Below, in pieces: positions 45,637-54,662 of a DNA stretch of 64,000 nt. Position 1 is the stretch's first letter. Every line of letters begins with the position of its first letter. The notes below the pieces were generated by a model. That model saw nothing but the letters and a program-made list of their open reading frames with translations, did not search any database and was not told the DNA's origin. Source of the stretch: Chitinophagaceae bacterium (GTDB lineage Bacteria > Bacteroidota > Bacteroidia > Chitinophagales > Chitinophagaceae); NCBI GenBank assembly GCA_023957575.1, contig JAMLGU010000009.1:60943-124942 (forward strand), written 5' to 3'. Position numbers and translations under genes: made by a program.

Positions 45637-47169
45637 ATGAAAAGGTTTTTATTATTATTTATAATCATTATTTCGGTTCAAGTTTTTGGACAGCAAAATA
45701 ATTCTCCAAATATCGTTGTCATCATTTCTGACGACCACGCTTTTCAAACAATCAGCGCTTATGGAAGCACAATGACTCAAACGCCCGGTATTGACCGGCT
45801 TGCCAAAGAAGGTGCATTGTTTACAAATGCATACGTTACGAATTCAATTTGTGGACCAAGCCGTGCTACTTTTCTAAGCGGGAAATACAGCCCTCTGAAT
45901 GGGTTTAAAGACAATGAAAACTCCAACTTTAATTTTAATCAAAATATTTTCGTAAAACAACTACAGAAAGCCGGCTATCAAACCGCCTGGATTGGCAAAA
46001 TGCATCTGGGCGACAACATTCCACAAGGGTTGGATTATTACAATATCTTACCCGATCAGGGTCATTATTACAACCCCGACTTCATTGGTTCGGGTAATAA
46101 GCGTACACACCACGAAGGATATGTAACAAATATTATTTCAGATTTCTCGGAACAATGGCTCGACAACCGCAACAAACAAAAACCATTCTGCCTCATTATT
46201 GGCCACAAGGCTACGCACAGAATCTGGATGCCCGATTTGCCTGATTTGGGAACGTTTGAAAACAAGACCTTTCCATTGCCCTCTACATTCTATGATGATT
46301 ACAAAACCCGCAAAGCAGCAAAAGTACAGGATATGAGTATTGCCAAAACCATGTTGATGGGCTACGACCTGAAGATGTTTGACAACATGCAGGAAGCCGA
46401 TAAAATAGGCGCTATCAAAAGAATGAATCCTGAACAAAAAAAGACATTTATGAATTTTTACAACAATATTCATAAAGACCTGATAGCCAAAAACCTAAGC
46501 GGCAATGCATTGACGGAATGGAAATATCAGCGATACATGAGAGATTATCTTGCCACAGCAGCTTCTCTCGACAGAAATATTGACCGTATTGTAACCTATT
46601 TGGATAAAAACAATTTATCAAACAATACCATAGTAATTTATATGTCAGACCAGGGTTTTTATATGGGTGAGCATGGTTGGTTCGACAAACGATTTATGTA
46701 TGAAGAATCTTTCAGAACACCAATGGTGATGCGTTATCCGGGTGTCATTAAACCCGGCACTAAAGTGAATGACTTTATTATGAATGTAGATATTGCGCCT
46801 ACCCTGCTGCAGGCAGCTAATGCTACCATCCCGCAGGATTATCAGGGACAGTCTTTTTTACCTTTACTGAAACACGAAAAATATACTCCCAAAAAGGAAT
46901 TGTATTACCACTATTACGAAAATGGCGAACATTCGGTATCGCCTCATTTTGGCATTAAAACCGAGCGATACAAACTTATCCGATTTTACAAACGGGTAGA
47001 AAGCTGGGAATTATTTGACATGAAGAAAGACCCACACGAGTTGAACAATATCTATGGCAGTAAGAAAATGAAGAAAGTAACAAAAAAACTCAAACAACAA
47101 TTACTTGACCTGATTGAAAAATACAAGGATGAAGAAGCTAAGAAATTATTTTATGAACCCATAAATTAA
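45637..47169 (+). CDS. Secreted type I sulfatase (glycan sulfatase-like)
   Basis: 510 residues with a signal peptide (MKRFLLLFIIIISV, cleavage near VFGQQ), the metal-binding NIVVIISDDHAFQTISAYG, the formylglycine signature CGPSRATFLSGKY (C72), GKMHLGD and YMSDQGFYMGEHGWFDKR. The GEHGW block and the C-terminal ELYYHYYEN-GEHS region (DUF4976) are usual in sulfatases acting on glycans such as GlcNAc-6-sulfate or glycosaminoglycan fragments. The substrate is inferred only. Its C-terminus is lysine-rich. It converges with the NAD kinase gene, the two stop codons overlapping. Confidence 0.93.
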   Translation: MKRFLLLFIIIISVQVFGQQNNSPNIVVIISDDHAFQTISAYGSTMTQTPGIDRLAKEGALFTNAYVTNSICGPSRATFLSGKYSPLNGFKDNENSNFNFNQNIFVKQLQKAGYQTAWIGKMHLGDNIPQGLDYYNILPDQGHYYNPDFIGSGNKRTHHEGYVTNIISDFSEQWLDNRNKQKPFCLIIGHKATHRIWMPDLPDLGTFENKTFPLPSTFYDDYKTRKAAKVQDMSIAKTMLMGYDLKMFDNMQEADKIGAIKRMNPEQKKTFMNFYNNIHKDLIAKNLSGNALTEWKYQRYMRDYLATAASLDRNIDRIVTYLDKNNLSNNTIVIYMSDQGFYMGEHGWFDKRFMYEESFRTPMVMRYPGVIKPGTKVNDFIMNVDIAPTLLQAANATIPQDYQGQSFLPLLKHEKYTPKKELYYHYYENGEHSVSPHFGIKTERYKLIRFYKRVESWELFDMKKDPHELNNIYGSKKMKKVTKKLKQQLLDLIEKYKDEEAKKLFYEPIN

Positions 47170-48047
47170 GGATTTCTTCTGTCAAGCCCCCAAATCAGTT
47201 TGGTTTGAATGGTATGCAGAAAGTTGGTTTCGCTAAGGCGTAGCAGGTTGATGTTGAATTTTTCTTTTCGCACCGCCAAAGAAATATTTTTTGAAACGAT
47301 TTCCTTACGAGAGTCGAGGGCGCAAATAATATCATCGGTTCTACTTTCTATTTCAAACGAAATAATACTGTTGTCGTTAACAACCAGTGATCTCATGTTG
47401 AGGTGGTGAGGCGCTACCGGTGTGATAATAAAGTTCTGCGAATCAGGAAAAACAATCGGTCCGCCACAACTGAGAGAGTAACCGGTAGAGCCGGTTGGGG
47501 TGGATACAATTAATCCGTCGGCCCAATATGTGTTTAAAAATTCTCCATTAATATAGGTATGTATTTTAAGCATTGAAGCAATATCCCTCTTATGAATGGC
47601 AAATTCGTTAAGACCAAAAGGCACATCTCCAAATAACGGCAAATCGGCATCTAAATGAATAAGAGCGCGCGACTCACTCACATAAGTACGCGACACCAAA
47701 GCTTTGATGGCATATTTCAGGTTATCCTGACCGATACTGGACAAAAAACCAAGTCGGCCAAAATTAATACCCATGATGGAAATAGGTTTCTCACGAATCA
47801 GGGTTACAGTATCTAACAGAGTACCATCGCCACCCAGCCCGATTATAAACTCTACATCTTTATCCAGATCTTCATAAGAATTAAAAACCGGTGTTTGGGG
47901 ATTCAGGTTTAGCAGATCTTTTATTTCTTCAAAAAAAGGTTGAAAGATGACATAGTCCAGTTCATAGTATTCCAGCTCTTCAAAAAAAGTTTTAATACTA
48001 CCATATTGGTCTGCATCAACGCCTCTGCTGTAAACAGCTAATTTCAT
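47166..48047 (-). CDS. nadK: NAD kinase
   Basis: 293 residues. The N-terminal domain ends in FIIGLGGDGTLLDTV (GGDGT ATP-binding motif) and MGINFGRLGFLS. The C-terminal beta-sandwich has NEFAIHKRD, WADGLIVSTPTGSTGYSLS (substrate binding) and APHHLNMRSLVV. It phosphorylates NAD to NADP in the cytoplasm. The length and motifs are normal. It follows the BamA-like gene by 25 bases in what looks like a long minus-strand run from 53.7 kb. Confidence 0.96.
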   Translation of the reverse strand: MKLAVYSRGVDADQYGSIKTFFEELEYYELDYVIFQPFFEEIKDLLNLNPQTPVFNSYEDLDKDVEFIIGLGGDGTLLDTVTLIREKPISIMGINFGRLGFLSSIGQDNLKYAIKALVSRTYVSESRALIHLDADLPLFGDVPFGLNEFAIHKRDIASMLKIHTYINGEFLNTYWADGLIVSTPTGSTGYSLSCGGPIVFPDSQNFIITPVAPHHLNMRSLVVNDNSIISFEIESRTDDIICALDSRKEIVSKNISLAVRKEKFNINLLRLSETNFLHTIQTKLIWGLDRRNP

Positions 48048-48072
48048 TCTAAATTTCTTTTTTTAAATACAA

Positions 48073-49557
48073 TCAGAATAGCCCTTTTTTGTGTAAATAT
48101 AATCCGTTTTGGCCTAATTGATTGAAAGAAAACTCCAAACTGATAATTAAATCATAACTTGTAAACAAATCCAAGCCAACGCCGCCGCCAAAAAGCATTT
48201 TATTGGGAAGTGTATTTGCACCTCTGTCGGGATGGCGATATACATAACCCATATTTCCAAATACTTTCCCATAGATTTTCAAAGGTATTTGCCTGGGGGT
48301 CAGCCACTCGGTATAAGGAATATGAAAACTGAAATTTGTTAGTTGTTGTGTTGCACTAGTGCTAATCAATCCGCCGGCAACACCGTCAATCACATAATAT
48401 TCATAGCCTTTCAAGAATAAATCACCATACCCAAGAACCTGTGTATTGAAATAGGGTTGTTTAAATGGCAACTTCACAGTTCCCAACGCTTTCACATTCC
48501 AGAAGGAAGACTTACCAATAGGCCATGACCCCATCCCTTTGGCAATTAATTGCCACAAATTCATGTTTTTGTCAAACCCCTGCTTGATAAAAAATAGTTC
48601 TCCGGCATAGCCTTGCTTCGGGTAAGGTATGTAATCCAGATTTACAAAAGCCAGCTTATAGTAAATGGAAGGATACCTTACAGAAGTTTTCCCATTACTG
48701 AAAAAATTCGGATTCAATTTTAGTATTGTGTCTTTTACATTTAGTGTATTATAACTTACGCCAAACGTATGACTTGTATAAAATGCTTTGCGGTAAGTAA
48801 ACTCAATATTTGTCCTTGAAAAATCTTTTATATAACTTGCAGTATCCTTAAAAAACGCCTGCTTGTCATCAATCGTATTAAAATTAATCTCCCTGTTTTT
48901 CCCTATCGCAAAGTCAAGGTTCATTCCCCATTTTAAATCCTTATCAATATATGGTCTCCGATAATTGACCATTAGCTGTTTGGTATAGCCGGTAACAAAA
49001 TAAAAATTGAGTTTATCATTGTTGCCGGTAAAGTTAGACCACAATAGTTTGGCACCATAATCAACCCTCGAAAAACTAGCTTTTTCTTCAAATAACCATT
49101 GGCTAAGGTTTCGGTCAACCGGTTTAAAATAAACAAATGGCAGAATGTACCACCTTTCTTTTACAACTATCTGAATATCTACATAAGGAGCCTCAAGACC
49201 TATCACTGAAATATTTACATTATGAAAAAGTTGCGTATTCATCAGCAGGTTTCTTCCATCCCTAAATAAATCAGGCACTGCACTTCTTTTTATGGTATCG
49301 CCTTCATGAAAAGCCAGTTCCCTGAGCATGATGATCCTGCGTGTAGTTTTGTTTCCTTCTATAATTATTTTACGTATTACAAAACTACTGTCAGCAACAT
49401 CATCCAAATGATTTGCCAATAAAAATGAATCAACGGATGGCGCTGCAATACTAACCGGTGTGGAAGAAATAATATGGGTTGCCTCCTGAGCATAACTTTT
49501 ATAACCTGCCAAAACAAGCAATATAACCACTAATATATAATACTGCACTTTCAGCAT
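48073..49557 (-). CDS. BamA/TamA-like outer-membrane beta-barrel protein
   Basis: About 494 residues: signal peptide (MLKVQYYILVVILLV, cleavage near KSYAQ), one POTRA-like domain (VIRKIIIEGNKTTRRIIMLR, then LLMNTQLFHNVNISV) and a C-terminal 16-strand-type barrel ending with FNQLGQNGLYLHKKGLF. GGGVGLDLFTSYDLIISLEF is typical of the last strands of the D15/surface-antigen family. One POTRA domain against five in BamA suggests a specialised paralogue for insertion or secretion of particular outer-membrane proteins. The ATG at 49,557 begins the signal peptide. It lies between the CBS gene and nadK. Confidence 0.85.
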   Translation of the reverse strand: MLKVQYYILVVILLVLAGYKSYAQEATHIISSTPVSIAAPSVDSFLLANHLDDVADSSFVIRKIIIEGNKTTRRIIMLRELAFHEGDTIKRSAVPDLFRDGRNLLMNTQLFHNVNISVIGLEAPYVDIQIVVKERWYILPFVYFKPVDRNLSQWLFEEKASFSRVDYGAKLLWSNFTGNNDKLNFYFVTGYTKQLMVNYRRPYIDKDLKWGMNLDFAIGKNREINFNTIDDKQAFFKDTASYIKDFSRTNIEFTYRKAFYTSHTFGVSYNTLNVKDTILKLNPNFFSNGKTSVRYPSIYYKLAFVNLDYIPYPKQGYAGELFFIKQGFDKNMNLWQLIAKGMGSWPIGKSSFWNVKALGTVKLPFKQPYFNTQVLGYGDLFLKGYEYYVIDGVAGGLISTSATQQLTNFSFHIPYTEWLTPRQIPLKIYGKVFGNMGYVYRHPDRGANTLPNKMLFGGGVGLDLFTSYDLIISLEFSFNQLGQNGLYLHKKGLF

Positions 49558-49604
49558 TTGCCAGACTAATAGTTTACATAAGACGGATACAGAAGACAGC
49601 AAAG

Positions 49605-50264
49605 CTAAATGTTTAGATAATTCATCAGGTTTTCGTAATTATCTTTTAACTCATTTGTATATAATTCCTCCCCAAAATAATATTTTACAATATAATCATA
49701 CCTTTGAAAAGTAGCAACAATATCCGAAATTTCGAGTTTGTTTACACAAACCGTCACTTCCATTGTACCTTCGTTATTATTCTTTGTTGTATTGAGCTGG
49801 GTTATTTGCGCATCATTTGCCTCCACAATTTTGCTGATTTCGGAAAAAGAGTATTGTTGAGAATCTACTTCCAACACTACCATACCGGCCGGTTCTTTCA
49901 GATGCAAAAAATCGGATATGCTTTTTAATAACTGATTAGACTCAATAGTAGCTACCAGATGGTGCGCATCATCTGTAACAGGGATTATGGTAAGATGGTA
50001 ATTGGCAGCCAACGAAACTGCATTCAGAAAATGATCATCATCCTTTACCGAAACCCTGAGCAATGAAGATTCAATTTCCTCAAAGGTGAGATTTTCATCC
50101 AATTCCATTAAGACATCTTCGCTGCACAGGCCTACAAACTCGTTCCCCCGTGTAATAGCAACATGCCTGATGTGCAAATCATGCATCAACTCCAGAGCAC
50201 GCGATATCCGATCTGTAATTTCCAGATTGGGGATTGCCTCTAAGCGTAGATTTTTAATTAGCAT
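49605..50264 (-). CDS. CBS-pair protein (AcuB-like, with ACT-like C-terminus)
   Basis: The 219-residue protein has two CBS repeats (IPNLEITDRISRALELMHDL with HIRHVAITRGNEFVGLCS, and VSLAANYHLTIIPVTDDAHH with LVATIESNQLL), then a C-terminal ACT-like region starting AGMVVLEVDSQQYSFSEI. This is the AcuB-type arrangement, which may sense adenine nucleotides or amino acids; target unknown. It precedes the BamA-like gene and nadK, and a link to NADP supply is possible but not shown. Confidence 0.85.
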   Translation of the reverse strand: MLIKNLRLEAIPNLEITDRISRALELMHDLHIRHVAITRGNEFVGLCSEDVLMELDENLTFEEIESSLLRVSVKDDDHFLNAVSLAANYHLTIIPVTDDAHHLVATIESNQLLKSISDFLHLKEPAGMVVLEVDSQQYSFSEISKIVEANDAQITQLNTTKNNNEGTMEVTVCVNKLEISDIVATFQRYDYIVKYYFGEELYTNELKDNYENLMNYLNI

Positions 50265-50293
50265 GACAGTTCTTTATTCCAAGACAGCGCTTA

Positions 50294-51073
50294 TTAACCT
50301 TGTGTTGCAATAGCAGATTGCTTTTCAAGAAATTTAAACAAAATTTTATTAAATTCAACAGGAACTTCCATCATAGGCGCATGACCACATTTGTCAATAA
50401 AATGAAGTTCGCTGTTTGGTAATAATTTATGAAATTCTTCGGCAACAAAAGGCGGCGTTACATTATCATTTTTGCCCCAAATCAAAAGCGCAGGGATTTT
50501 AATTTTATTCAGTTCTTCACCCAGATTATTTCTGATAGCGCTTTTGGCCAAAGCAATTATCCGAATGGCTTTAAGCCTGTTGTTAGTAATGGAAAAAACC
50601 TCATCCACTAATTCATCGGTTGCCATAGCAGGGTCATAAAAAGTATAAGCCGTTTTTTTTCTGATGTACTCCTTATCACCTCTTTTGGGATAGCTGTCGC
50701 CCATCGCATTTTCAAAGAGACCTGAACTCCCTGTTAAAATAACTGATTTTATTCTGGGCGATTCATTTCTAAGCAAATAAACAAGCCCCACATGACCACC
50801 CAGCGAGTTGCCCAAAAGGTGAATATTCTTGTAATCTCTCTGTTCAATAAACTTATGAACATACTTAGCCAGGCCGCTCACACTGGTATGAATAATATCC
50901 ATTTCCAGCAAAGGGAGCAAAGGCACCACCACCTTATTGTATTGTTTAAAAAAGTCAATTAATGCCGAAAAATTACTCAAAGCGCCAAATAGCCCATGCA
51001 ACAGCACTAATGGCTCTCCCTCTCCTTCCTCAACAAACTTAAATTTATCGTGCTGTTTTATTTCGTATTCCAT
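50294..51073 (-). CDS. Alpha/beta-fold hydrolase
   Basis: The 259-residue hydrolase has the oxyanion region LVLLHGLFGALSNF, nucleophile elbow HLLGNSLGGHVGLVYL (serine), the acid in IWGKNDNVTPPFVAEEF, and the histidine in DKCGHAPMMEVPVEF. The triad is complete and the length is usual. Substrate not predictable; similar to MhpC/BioH-type esterases. It lies between the cvpA-type gene and the CBS gene in the same direction. Confidence 0.9.
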   Translation of the reverse strand: MEYEIKQHDKFKFVEEGEGEPLVLLHGLFGALSNFSALIDFFKQYNKVVVPLLPLLEMDIIHTSVSGLAKYVHKFIEQRDYKNIHLLGNSLGGHVGLVYLLRNESPRIKSVILTGSSGLFENAMGDSYPKRGDKEYIRKKTAYTFYDPAMATDELVDEVFSITNNRLKAIRIIALAKSAIRNNLGEELNKIKIPALLIWGKNDNVTPPFVAEEFHKLLPNSELHFIDKCGHAPMMEVPVEFNKILFKFLEKQSAIATQG

Positions 51074-51207
51074 ACTTAATAGATAATATAGCTGCTAATA
51101 TATTAATAAAAGAAATACCAACTATAATTAAAAATGACAAAATTACTCTCTTTACCGATAACTCTTTGATACTGTAATACTTAAAAGTAATATAGTTTTC
51201 TGAAAAA

Positions 51208-51741
51208 TCAATTATTTTTTTGAGCAAAGCCCTCAAAAAAATGTTCCAGCTCGGCAAACATATTTTTGAAAACAGGTACAATACTGCCAACTGTATCAAT
51301 CGCATAGCTTCCAAAAACCTTAATAAAACCATAGCTGGCAGAACCATTTATTGATTCGGGAAGTATTTTTAACCTGCTTATGTAAAATAAAAATATGGCA
51401 TAACCCGAAATGTAAATCAACGAAAAAAGAAAAACACCGCCTATCCGGTTTAGCCAACCCAGTTTAATACTCTCAAAAGCAGATTGGGCAAGCCGTGCCA
51501 CCCATTTTACCAGCATCACCACAAACACAAATACCAACGAAAAGGCCAGAAAAGGCATCCATCTGTCTGAAACATTTACCTGAGTAGTCATCTTTGCGGC
51601 AACCAAAGCTGATAATTTAATAGCAGCAGCCAGGCCAATGATGAATGCGAGATAGGATAAAACACCCACTATTAGTCCTTGCCGGTAGCCCCTGAAGGCT
51701 GCCATAGCCAACAATATTAAAAAAATGATATCAATCAGCAT
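51208..51741 (-). CDS. CvpA family membrane protein
   Basis: This 177-residue protein has four membrane segments. The family start is clear: MLIDIIFLILLAMAAFRGYR, then GLIVGVLSYLAFIIGLAAAI, and RIGGVFLFSLIYISGYAIFL in the third. CvpA proteins are needed for colicin V production in E. coli and have a poorly defined envelope role elsewhere. It starts four bases after the YqeY gene ends. A 134-base gap follows before the hydrolase gene, in which I see no signal. Confidence 0.9.
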   Translation of the reverse strand: MLIDIIFLILLAMAAFRGYRQGLIVGVLSYLAFIIGLAAAIKLSALVAAKMTTQVNVSDRWMPFLAFSLVFVFVVMLVKWVARLAQSAFESIKLGWLNRIGGVFLFSLIYISGYAIFLFYISRLKILPESINGSASYGFIKVFGSYAIDTVGSIVPVFKNMFAELEHFFEGFAQKNN

Positions 51742-51744
51742 CTT

Positions 51745-52197
51745 CTATTTTGCCAATAATTCTTTTACGATAGCCGAAATAGCCTTTCCATCTGCCTTAC
51801 CTGCCAGCTGCTTAGTGGCTACACCCATCACTTTACCCATTTCAGCCGGTGAGGAAGCTCCGGTTTCAGCAATAATTTTAGAAAGAATTTCTCTCAGTTC
51901 AGCCTCCGAAAGTTGTTCAGGCATATACTTTTCAATCACTGCAATTTCCTCTTTTTCCTTCTGTGCCAGATCAGGTCTGTTTTGTTTTTCATAAATTTCC
52001 AAAGAATCTTTTCTTTGCTTTACCAGCTTTTGTACTAATTTTATTTCTTCTTCGGCGCTCATAGCTGCTTTTGCCCCCTCCGCCGTTTTGACAATTAAAA
52101 TAGCTGCCTTGATGGCACGAAGGCTACGCAATGCTACTTCATCCTTTGCCAGCATTGCAGTTTTTAAATCATTATTTATAGTTTGTTCTAAAGACAT
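51745..52197 (-). CDS. GatB/YqeY domain protein
   Basis: The 150-residue helical protein matches YqeY throughout: SLEQTINNDLKTAMLAKDEV, LRSLRAIKAAIL, VQKLVKQRKDSLEIYEKQNR, YMPEQLSEAEL and MGKVMGVATKQLAGKADGKA. It resembles the tail domain of GatB and may bind tRNA, though the role is unproven. Normal length. Operon with the gldC and cvpA-type genes. Confidence 0.94.
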   Translation of the reverse strand: MSLEQTINNDLKTAMLAKDEVALRSLRAIKAAILIVKTAEGAKAAMSAEEEIKLVQKLVKQRKDSLEIYEKQNRPDLAQKEKEEIAVIEKYMPEQLSEAELREILSKIIAETGASSPAEMGKVMGVATKQLAGKADGKAISAIVKELLAK

Positions 52198-52233
52198 ATA
52201 CCATTGTTTTTAAAAAATTACTTTTTAAATATT

Positions 52234-52584
52234 TTATTGCGCTTTATTGGTTTCCAACTGTTTAGCCTGAAATTTATGATAGAAATCTTTTGCAAAATTT
52301 TTCATGTCTTCAGCTTGATCAGTGTATTTGGTTGCCCGCCCGAAGGAGTCGGCCATTGTCATCAGCGTTTGGTAAAAGAAATCTGCCATTTCGTCCACCA
52401 TCATCTTTTGAGTCCATAAATCAATTCTCAGCGCTGCCTTTTCAGCCCCATCCCAAAAGGAAAGGATCATCGCTTTTGCATTTTGCCTGTTCTCAATAGT
52501 GCTACCGGTTGCATTCCAGCCTATATTTTCAGGGAAACGGTTTTCATCCAGTTCCACTTCAATAGTAATTGTCGAGTTTGTCAT
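52234..52584 (-). CDS. gldC: Gliding motility-associated protein GldC
   Basis: The 116-residue protein has the GldC pattern: ITIEVELDENRFPENIGWNA, AMILSFWDGAEKAALRIDLW and VDEMADFFYQTLMTMADSF followed by RATK. GldC is a small cytoplasmic protein needed for full gliding in Flavobacterium johnsoniae, where it may stabilise the GldB region of the motor; it is conserved in many Bacteroidota. A good TAnnTTTG promoter lies 23 bases upstream, so gldC heads the run gldC, yqeY, cvpA-type, hydrolase, CBS, BamA-like, nadK. Confidence 0.9.
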   Translation of the reverse strand: MTNSTITIEVELDENRFPENIGWNATGSTIENRQNAKAMILSFWDGAEKAALRIDLWTQKMMVDEMADFFYQTLMTMADSFGRATKYTDQAEDMKNFAKDFYHKFQAKQLETNKAQ

Positions 52585-52606
52585 TATTTAAATTTATATA
52601 AAACCG

Positions 52607-52614
52607 CAAAGGTA
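52607..52614 (-). promoter_or_regulatory. Predicted -7 element for gldC operon
   Basis: On the minus strand TACCTTTG matches TAnnTTTG, 22 bases before the gldC ATG. It lies directly beside the stop of the glycosyltransferase-like gene, so it would separate that gene from the gldC operon. Confidence 0.55.
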
Positions 52615-52616
52615 CA

Positions 52617-53693
52617 TTATCGCTGCTTAGTCTGCAAAAGCATTGTTTTCAGTTCGCTAACCTGCTTTTCAAAATCAAATTTTGTTAAAAAATCATTCCC
52701 TTTGGTGGCCAAATCCTCCCTAAGCGCTTCATCTTTATAAAAAAACATCATTTCTTCGGCAAAGGGGGCTGGTTTTTTTTGTTCTACCAATTTCAATACA
52801 TCAGCATATTCACTATTAGTTTTAGTGTTTAAGGCAATAGCAGGAACCTGATGAAAAAAAGACTCGAATACCGAAACCGGAAACATTTCTGCATCCGAAA
52901 CGCTAATCACACAATAAGCCGAAGCCAATATCAGGTGGAATTCTGTAGGATGCAGATTGCTCATCAGCTTTACATCTGTTCGGTATTTGTAATTAGACAG
53001 CAGGTCATTCAGCTCATTTTGTTTTTTTTTGTTGCGCAGCATCATTACTAAGTACCAATTACTCTGTTGCCTTTGCTTAAAAAGTGAAAAGGATTTGAGT
53101 AGCAGTACAAACTTTTCTGCATCGACATCAAAATCGGTACAGGCAAAAAAGGGCTTCCCTCCGGTATAGGCTTCTTTGGTTGCATATTTATCATCGAAAG
53201 AAGGGGCATCAAACTCAATACCCTTTATACCTTCTACAAGGATAACATTTTTGTCGGGTATCAGATTGAGTTGCGCCAATGCTGCTTTGAGGTAAGAAGA
53301 AGTAACAATGAACGCTTTTAGCAAATTCATTCTTTTAGTATCCCATAATGATAGTAATGCTGCATCACTTAGCGCCAAAAACTGGGGAATTGCCTGACGA
53401 CTAACCTCATCGGGGCGCAAATAGATCATTACCTCAATGCCGTTCTTTTTAATGGCTTTTGGTAAATAAACGGTTTGAAACCATTTGCGCCTCCAACTTC
53501 TTTTTTCGCCTTGTTTCACTGCTGAAAAATGAGTATGCCCGACTTTAGAAAATTTTGGGGCAAAAACTTTATCGGCAAAAAAATAAAATTCCATTTCGGG
53601 CGATATTGATTTTAATTCGTCAATAATCATTCGATTAATTTCCCCTTCTACCGAGGTCGAAAAATACTCGTTTGCACAAATCCCGATTACCAT
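52617..53693 (-). CDS. GT-B-like glycosyltransferase, group 1 type
   Basis: About 358 residues from ATG 53,693 (MVIGICANEYFS). The N-terminal half has PEMEFYFFADKVFAPKF and the C-terminal half has GGKPFFACTDFDV, SAYCVISVSDAEMFPVSVFE and the F-E block (FESFFHQVPAIALNT) that recall GT4-type transferases, although the usual E-x7-E is weak. I did not find a signal peptide from this start. The frame is open up to 53,804, but a promoter-like sequence (TACTTTAT) lies within that extension, so I prefer 53,693. Substrate unknown. It is divergent from the DUF4290 gene. Confidence 0.7.
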   Translation of the reverse strand: MVIGICANEYFSTSVEGEINRMIIDELKSISPEMEFYFFADKVFAPKFSKVGHTHFSAVKQGEKRSWRRKWFQTVYLPKAIKKNGIEVMIYLRPDEVSRQAIPQFLALSDAALLSLWDTKRMNLLKAFIVTSSYLKAALAQLNLIPDKNVILVEGIKGIEFDAPSFDDKYATKEAYTGGKPFFACTDFDVDAEKFVLLLKSFSLFKQRQQSNWYLVMMLRNKKKQNELNDLLSNYKYRTDVKLMSNLHPTEFHLILASAYCVISVSDAEMFPVSVFESFFHQVPAIALNTKTNSEYADVLKLVEQKKPAPFAEEMMFFYKDEALREDLATKGNDFLTKFDFEKQVSELKTMLLQTKQR

Positions 53694-53873
53694 AACCAGC
53701 AAAATTAATGATAGTGCACAATAATACCGACACGGCTTTCTTGTATCATCTACCGCAAGTTCAGGCATAAAGTATAAATTGCAAAATGCTTGAACGCCTT
53801 CCAACGGTGCAAATCAGCACAATCAGGCTAAGTTTTGGAAAAAAATCTTTTTTCGGAAATTAAGTTTTCCTCA

Positions 53874-53881
53874 TATCTTTG
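53874..53881 (+). promoter_or_regulatory. Predicted -7 element for DUF4290 gene
   Basis: TATCTTTG matches TAnnTTTG. It would give a leader of about 65 bases before the ATG at 53,954. No -33 box at proper spacing was found. Confidence 0.45.
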
Positions 53882-53953
53882 CAGAATAGCTGCAAAAATA
53901 TAAAGCACTAATTTTTTATAGCGTAATACAATTTAAGGTTACCTAAAGTTTTT

Positions 53954-54613
53954 ATGGAATATAATACTACACGAAACAAATTAGCCATGCGTGAATATGG
54001 GCGACATGTGCAAAAAATGATTGAATACATACAGGCAATTGAAGACCCCGAAAAAAGACAAAAAAATGCTTATGCAGTTATTGAGCTGATGGGTTTCCTA
54101 AATCCACATCTGAAGAACGTGGAGGATTTCAGGCATAAACTATGGGATCATTTATTTTTAATTTCTGACTTCAAGCTGGAAGTGGAATCGCCATACCCCA
54201 TCCCAACCAGAGAAAGCCTTAAAACAAAACCCGAACCAATACCTTACCCCAAACGCACTTCAAAGCATGCCCATCTTGGTAAAAACCTTGAAGACCTTAT
54301 TAATATAGCGTTGAAAGAGCAAGACCCCGAAAAAAGAGACGCGATGGCTAATACCATTGCTTATTACATGAAGCTGGCATATAGTAACTGGCATAAAGAA
54401 ATCGTTCAGGATGATGCTATTCAAAGCGAATTGAACGAAATTACAAACGGACAATTGGCCTTTACCAATACACCATCAGTAAAAGCATTTCGCCCTATTG
54501 AAAGAAGTAATATGCCCAAACGCAATAAATTTCAAAAAAGTAATACCAACCGCCGGAACGACAGAAACGGGAACGGGAACAGTAACGGAAATTATAAAAA
54601 GAAAAGATACTAA
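53954..54613 (+). CDS. DUF4290 protein
   Basis: The 219-residue protein matches DUF4290, a family confined to Bacteroidota with no known role: YNTTRNKLAMREYGRHVQKM, ELMGFLNPHLKNVEDFRHKL and WDHLFLISDF are characteristic. The middle has TSKHAHLGKNLEDLINIALK. The last 45 residues are a basic, N- and G-rich low-complexity tail (RNDRNGNGNSNGNYKKKRY), which suggests contact with nucleic acid. A single-gene unit closed by a strong terminator. Confidence 0.9.
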   Translation: MEYNTTRNKLAMREYGRHVQKMIEYIQAIEDPEKRQKNAYAVIELMGFLNPHLKNVEDFRHKLWDHLFLISDFKLEVESPYPIPTRESLKTKPEPIPYPKRTSKHAHLGKNLEDLINIALKEQDPEKRDAMANTIAYYMKLAYSNWHKEIVQDDAIQSELNEITNGQLAFTNTPSVKAFRPIERSNMPKRNKFQKSNTNRRNDRNGNGNSNGNYKKKRY

Positions 54614-54634
54614 GACTATCAATTGTAACAATGA

Positions 54635-54662
54635 CCGGCAAGTTCAATTGCCGGTTTTTTTT
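54635..54662 (+). terminator. Intrinsic terminator of DUF4290 gene
   Basis: A 7-bp perfect stem (CCGGCAA with TTGCCGG) around a 6-base loop is followed by eight T. It lies 22 bases after the DUF4290 stop and touches the stop of the convergent TonB receptor gene. Confidence 0.88.
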
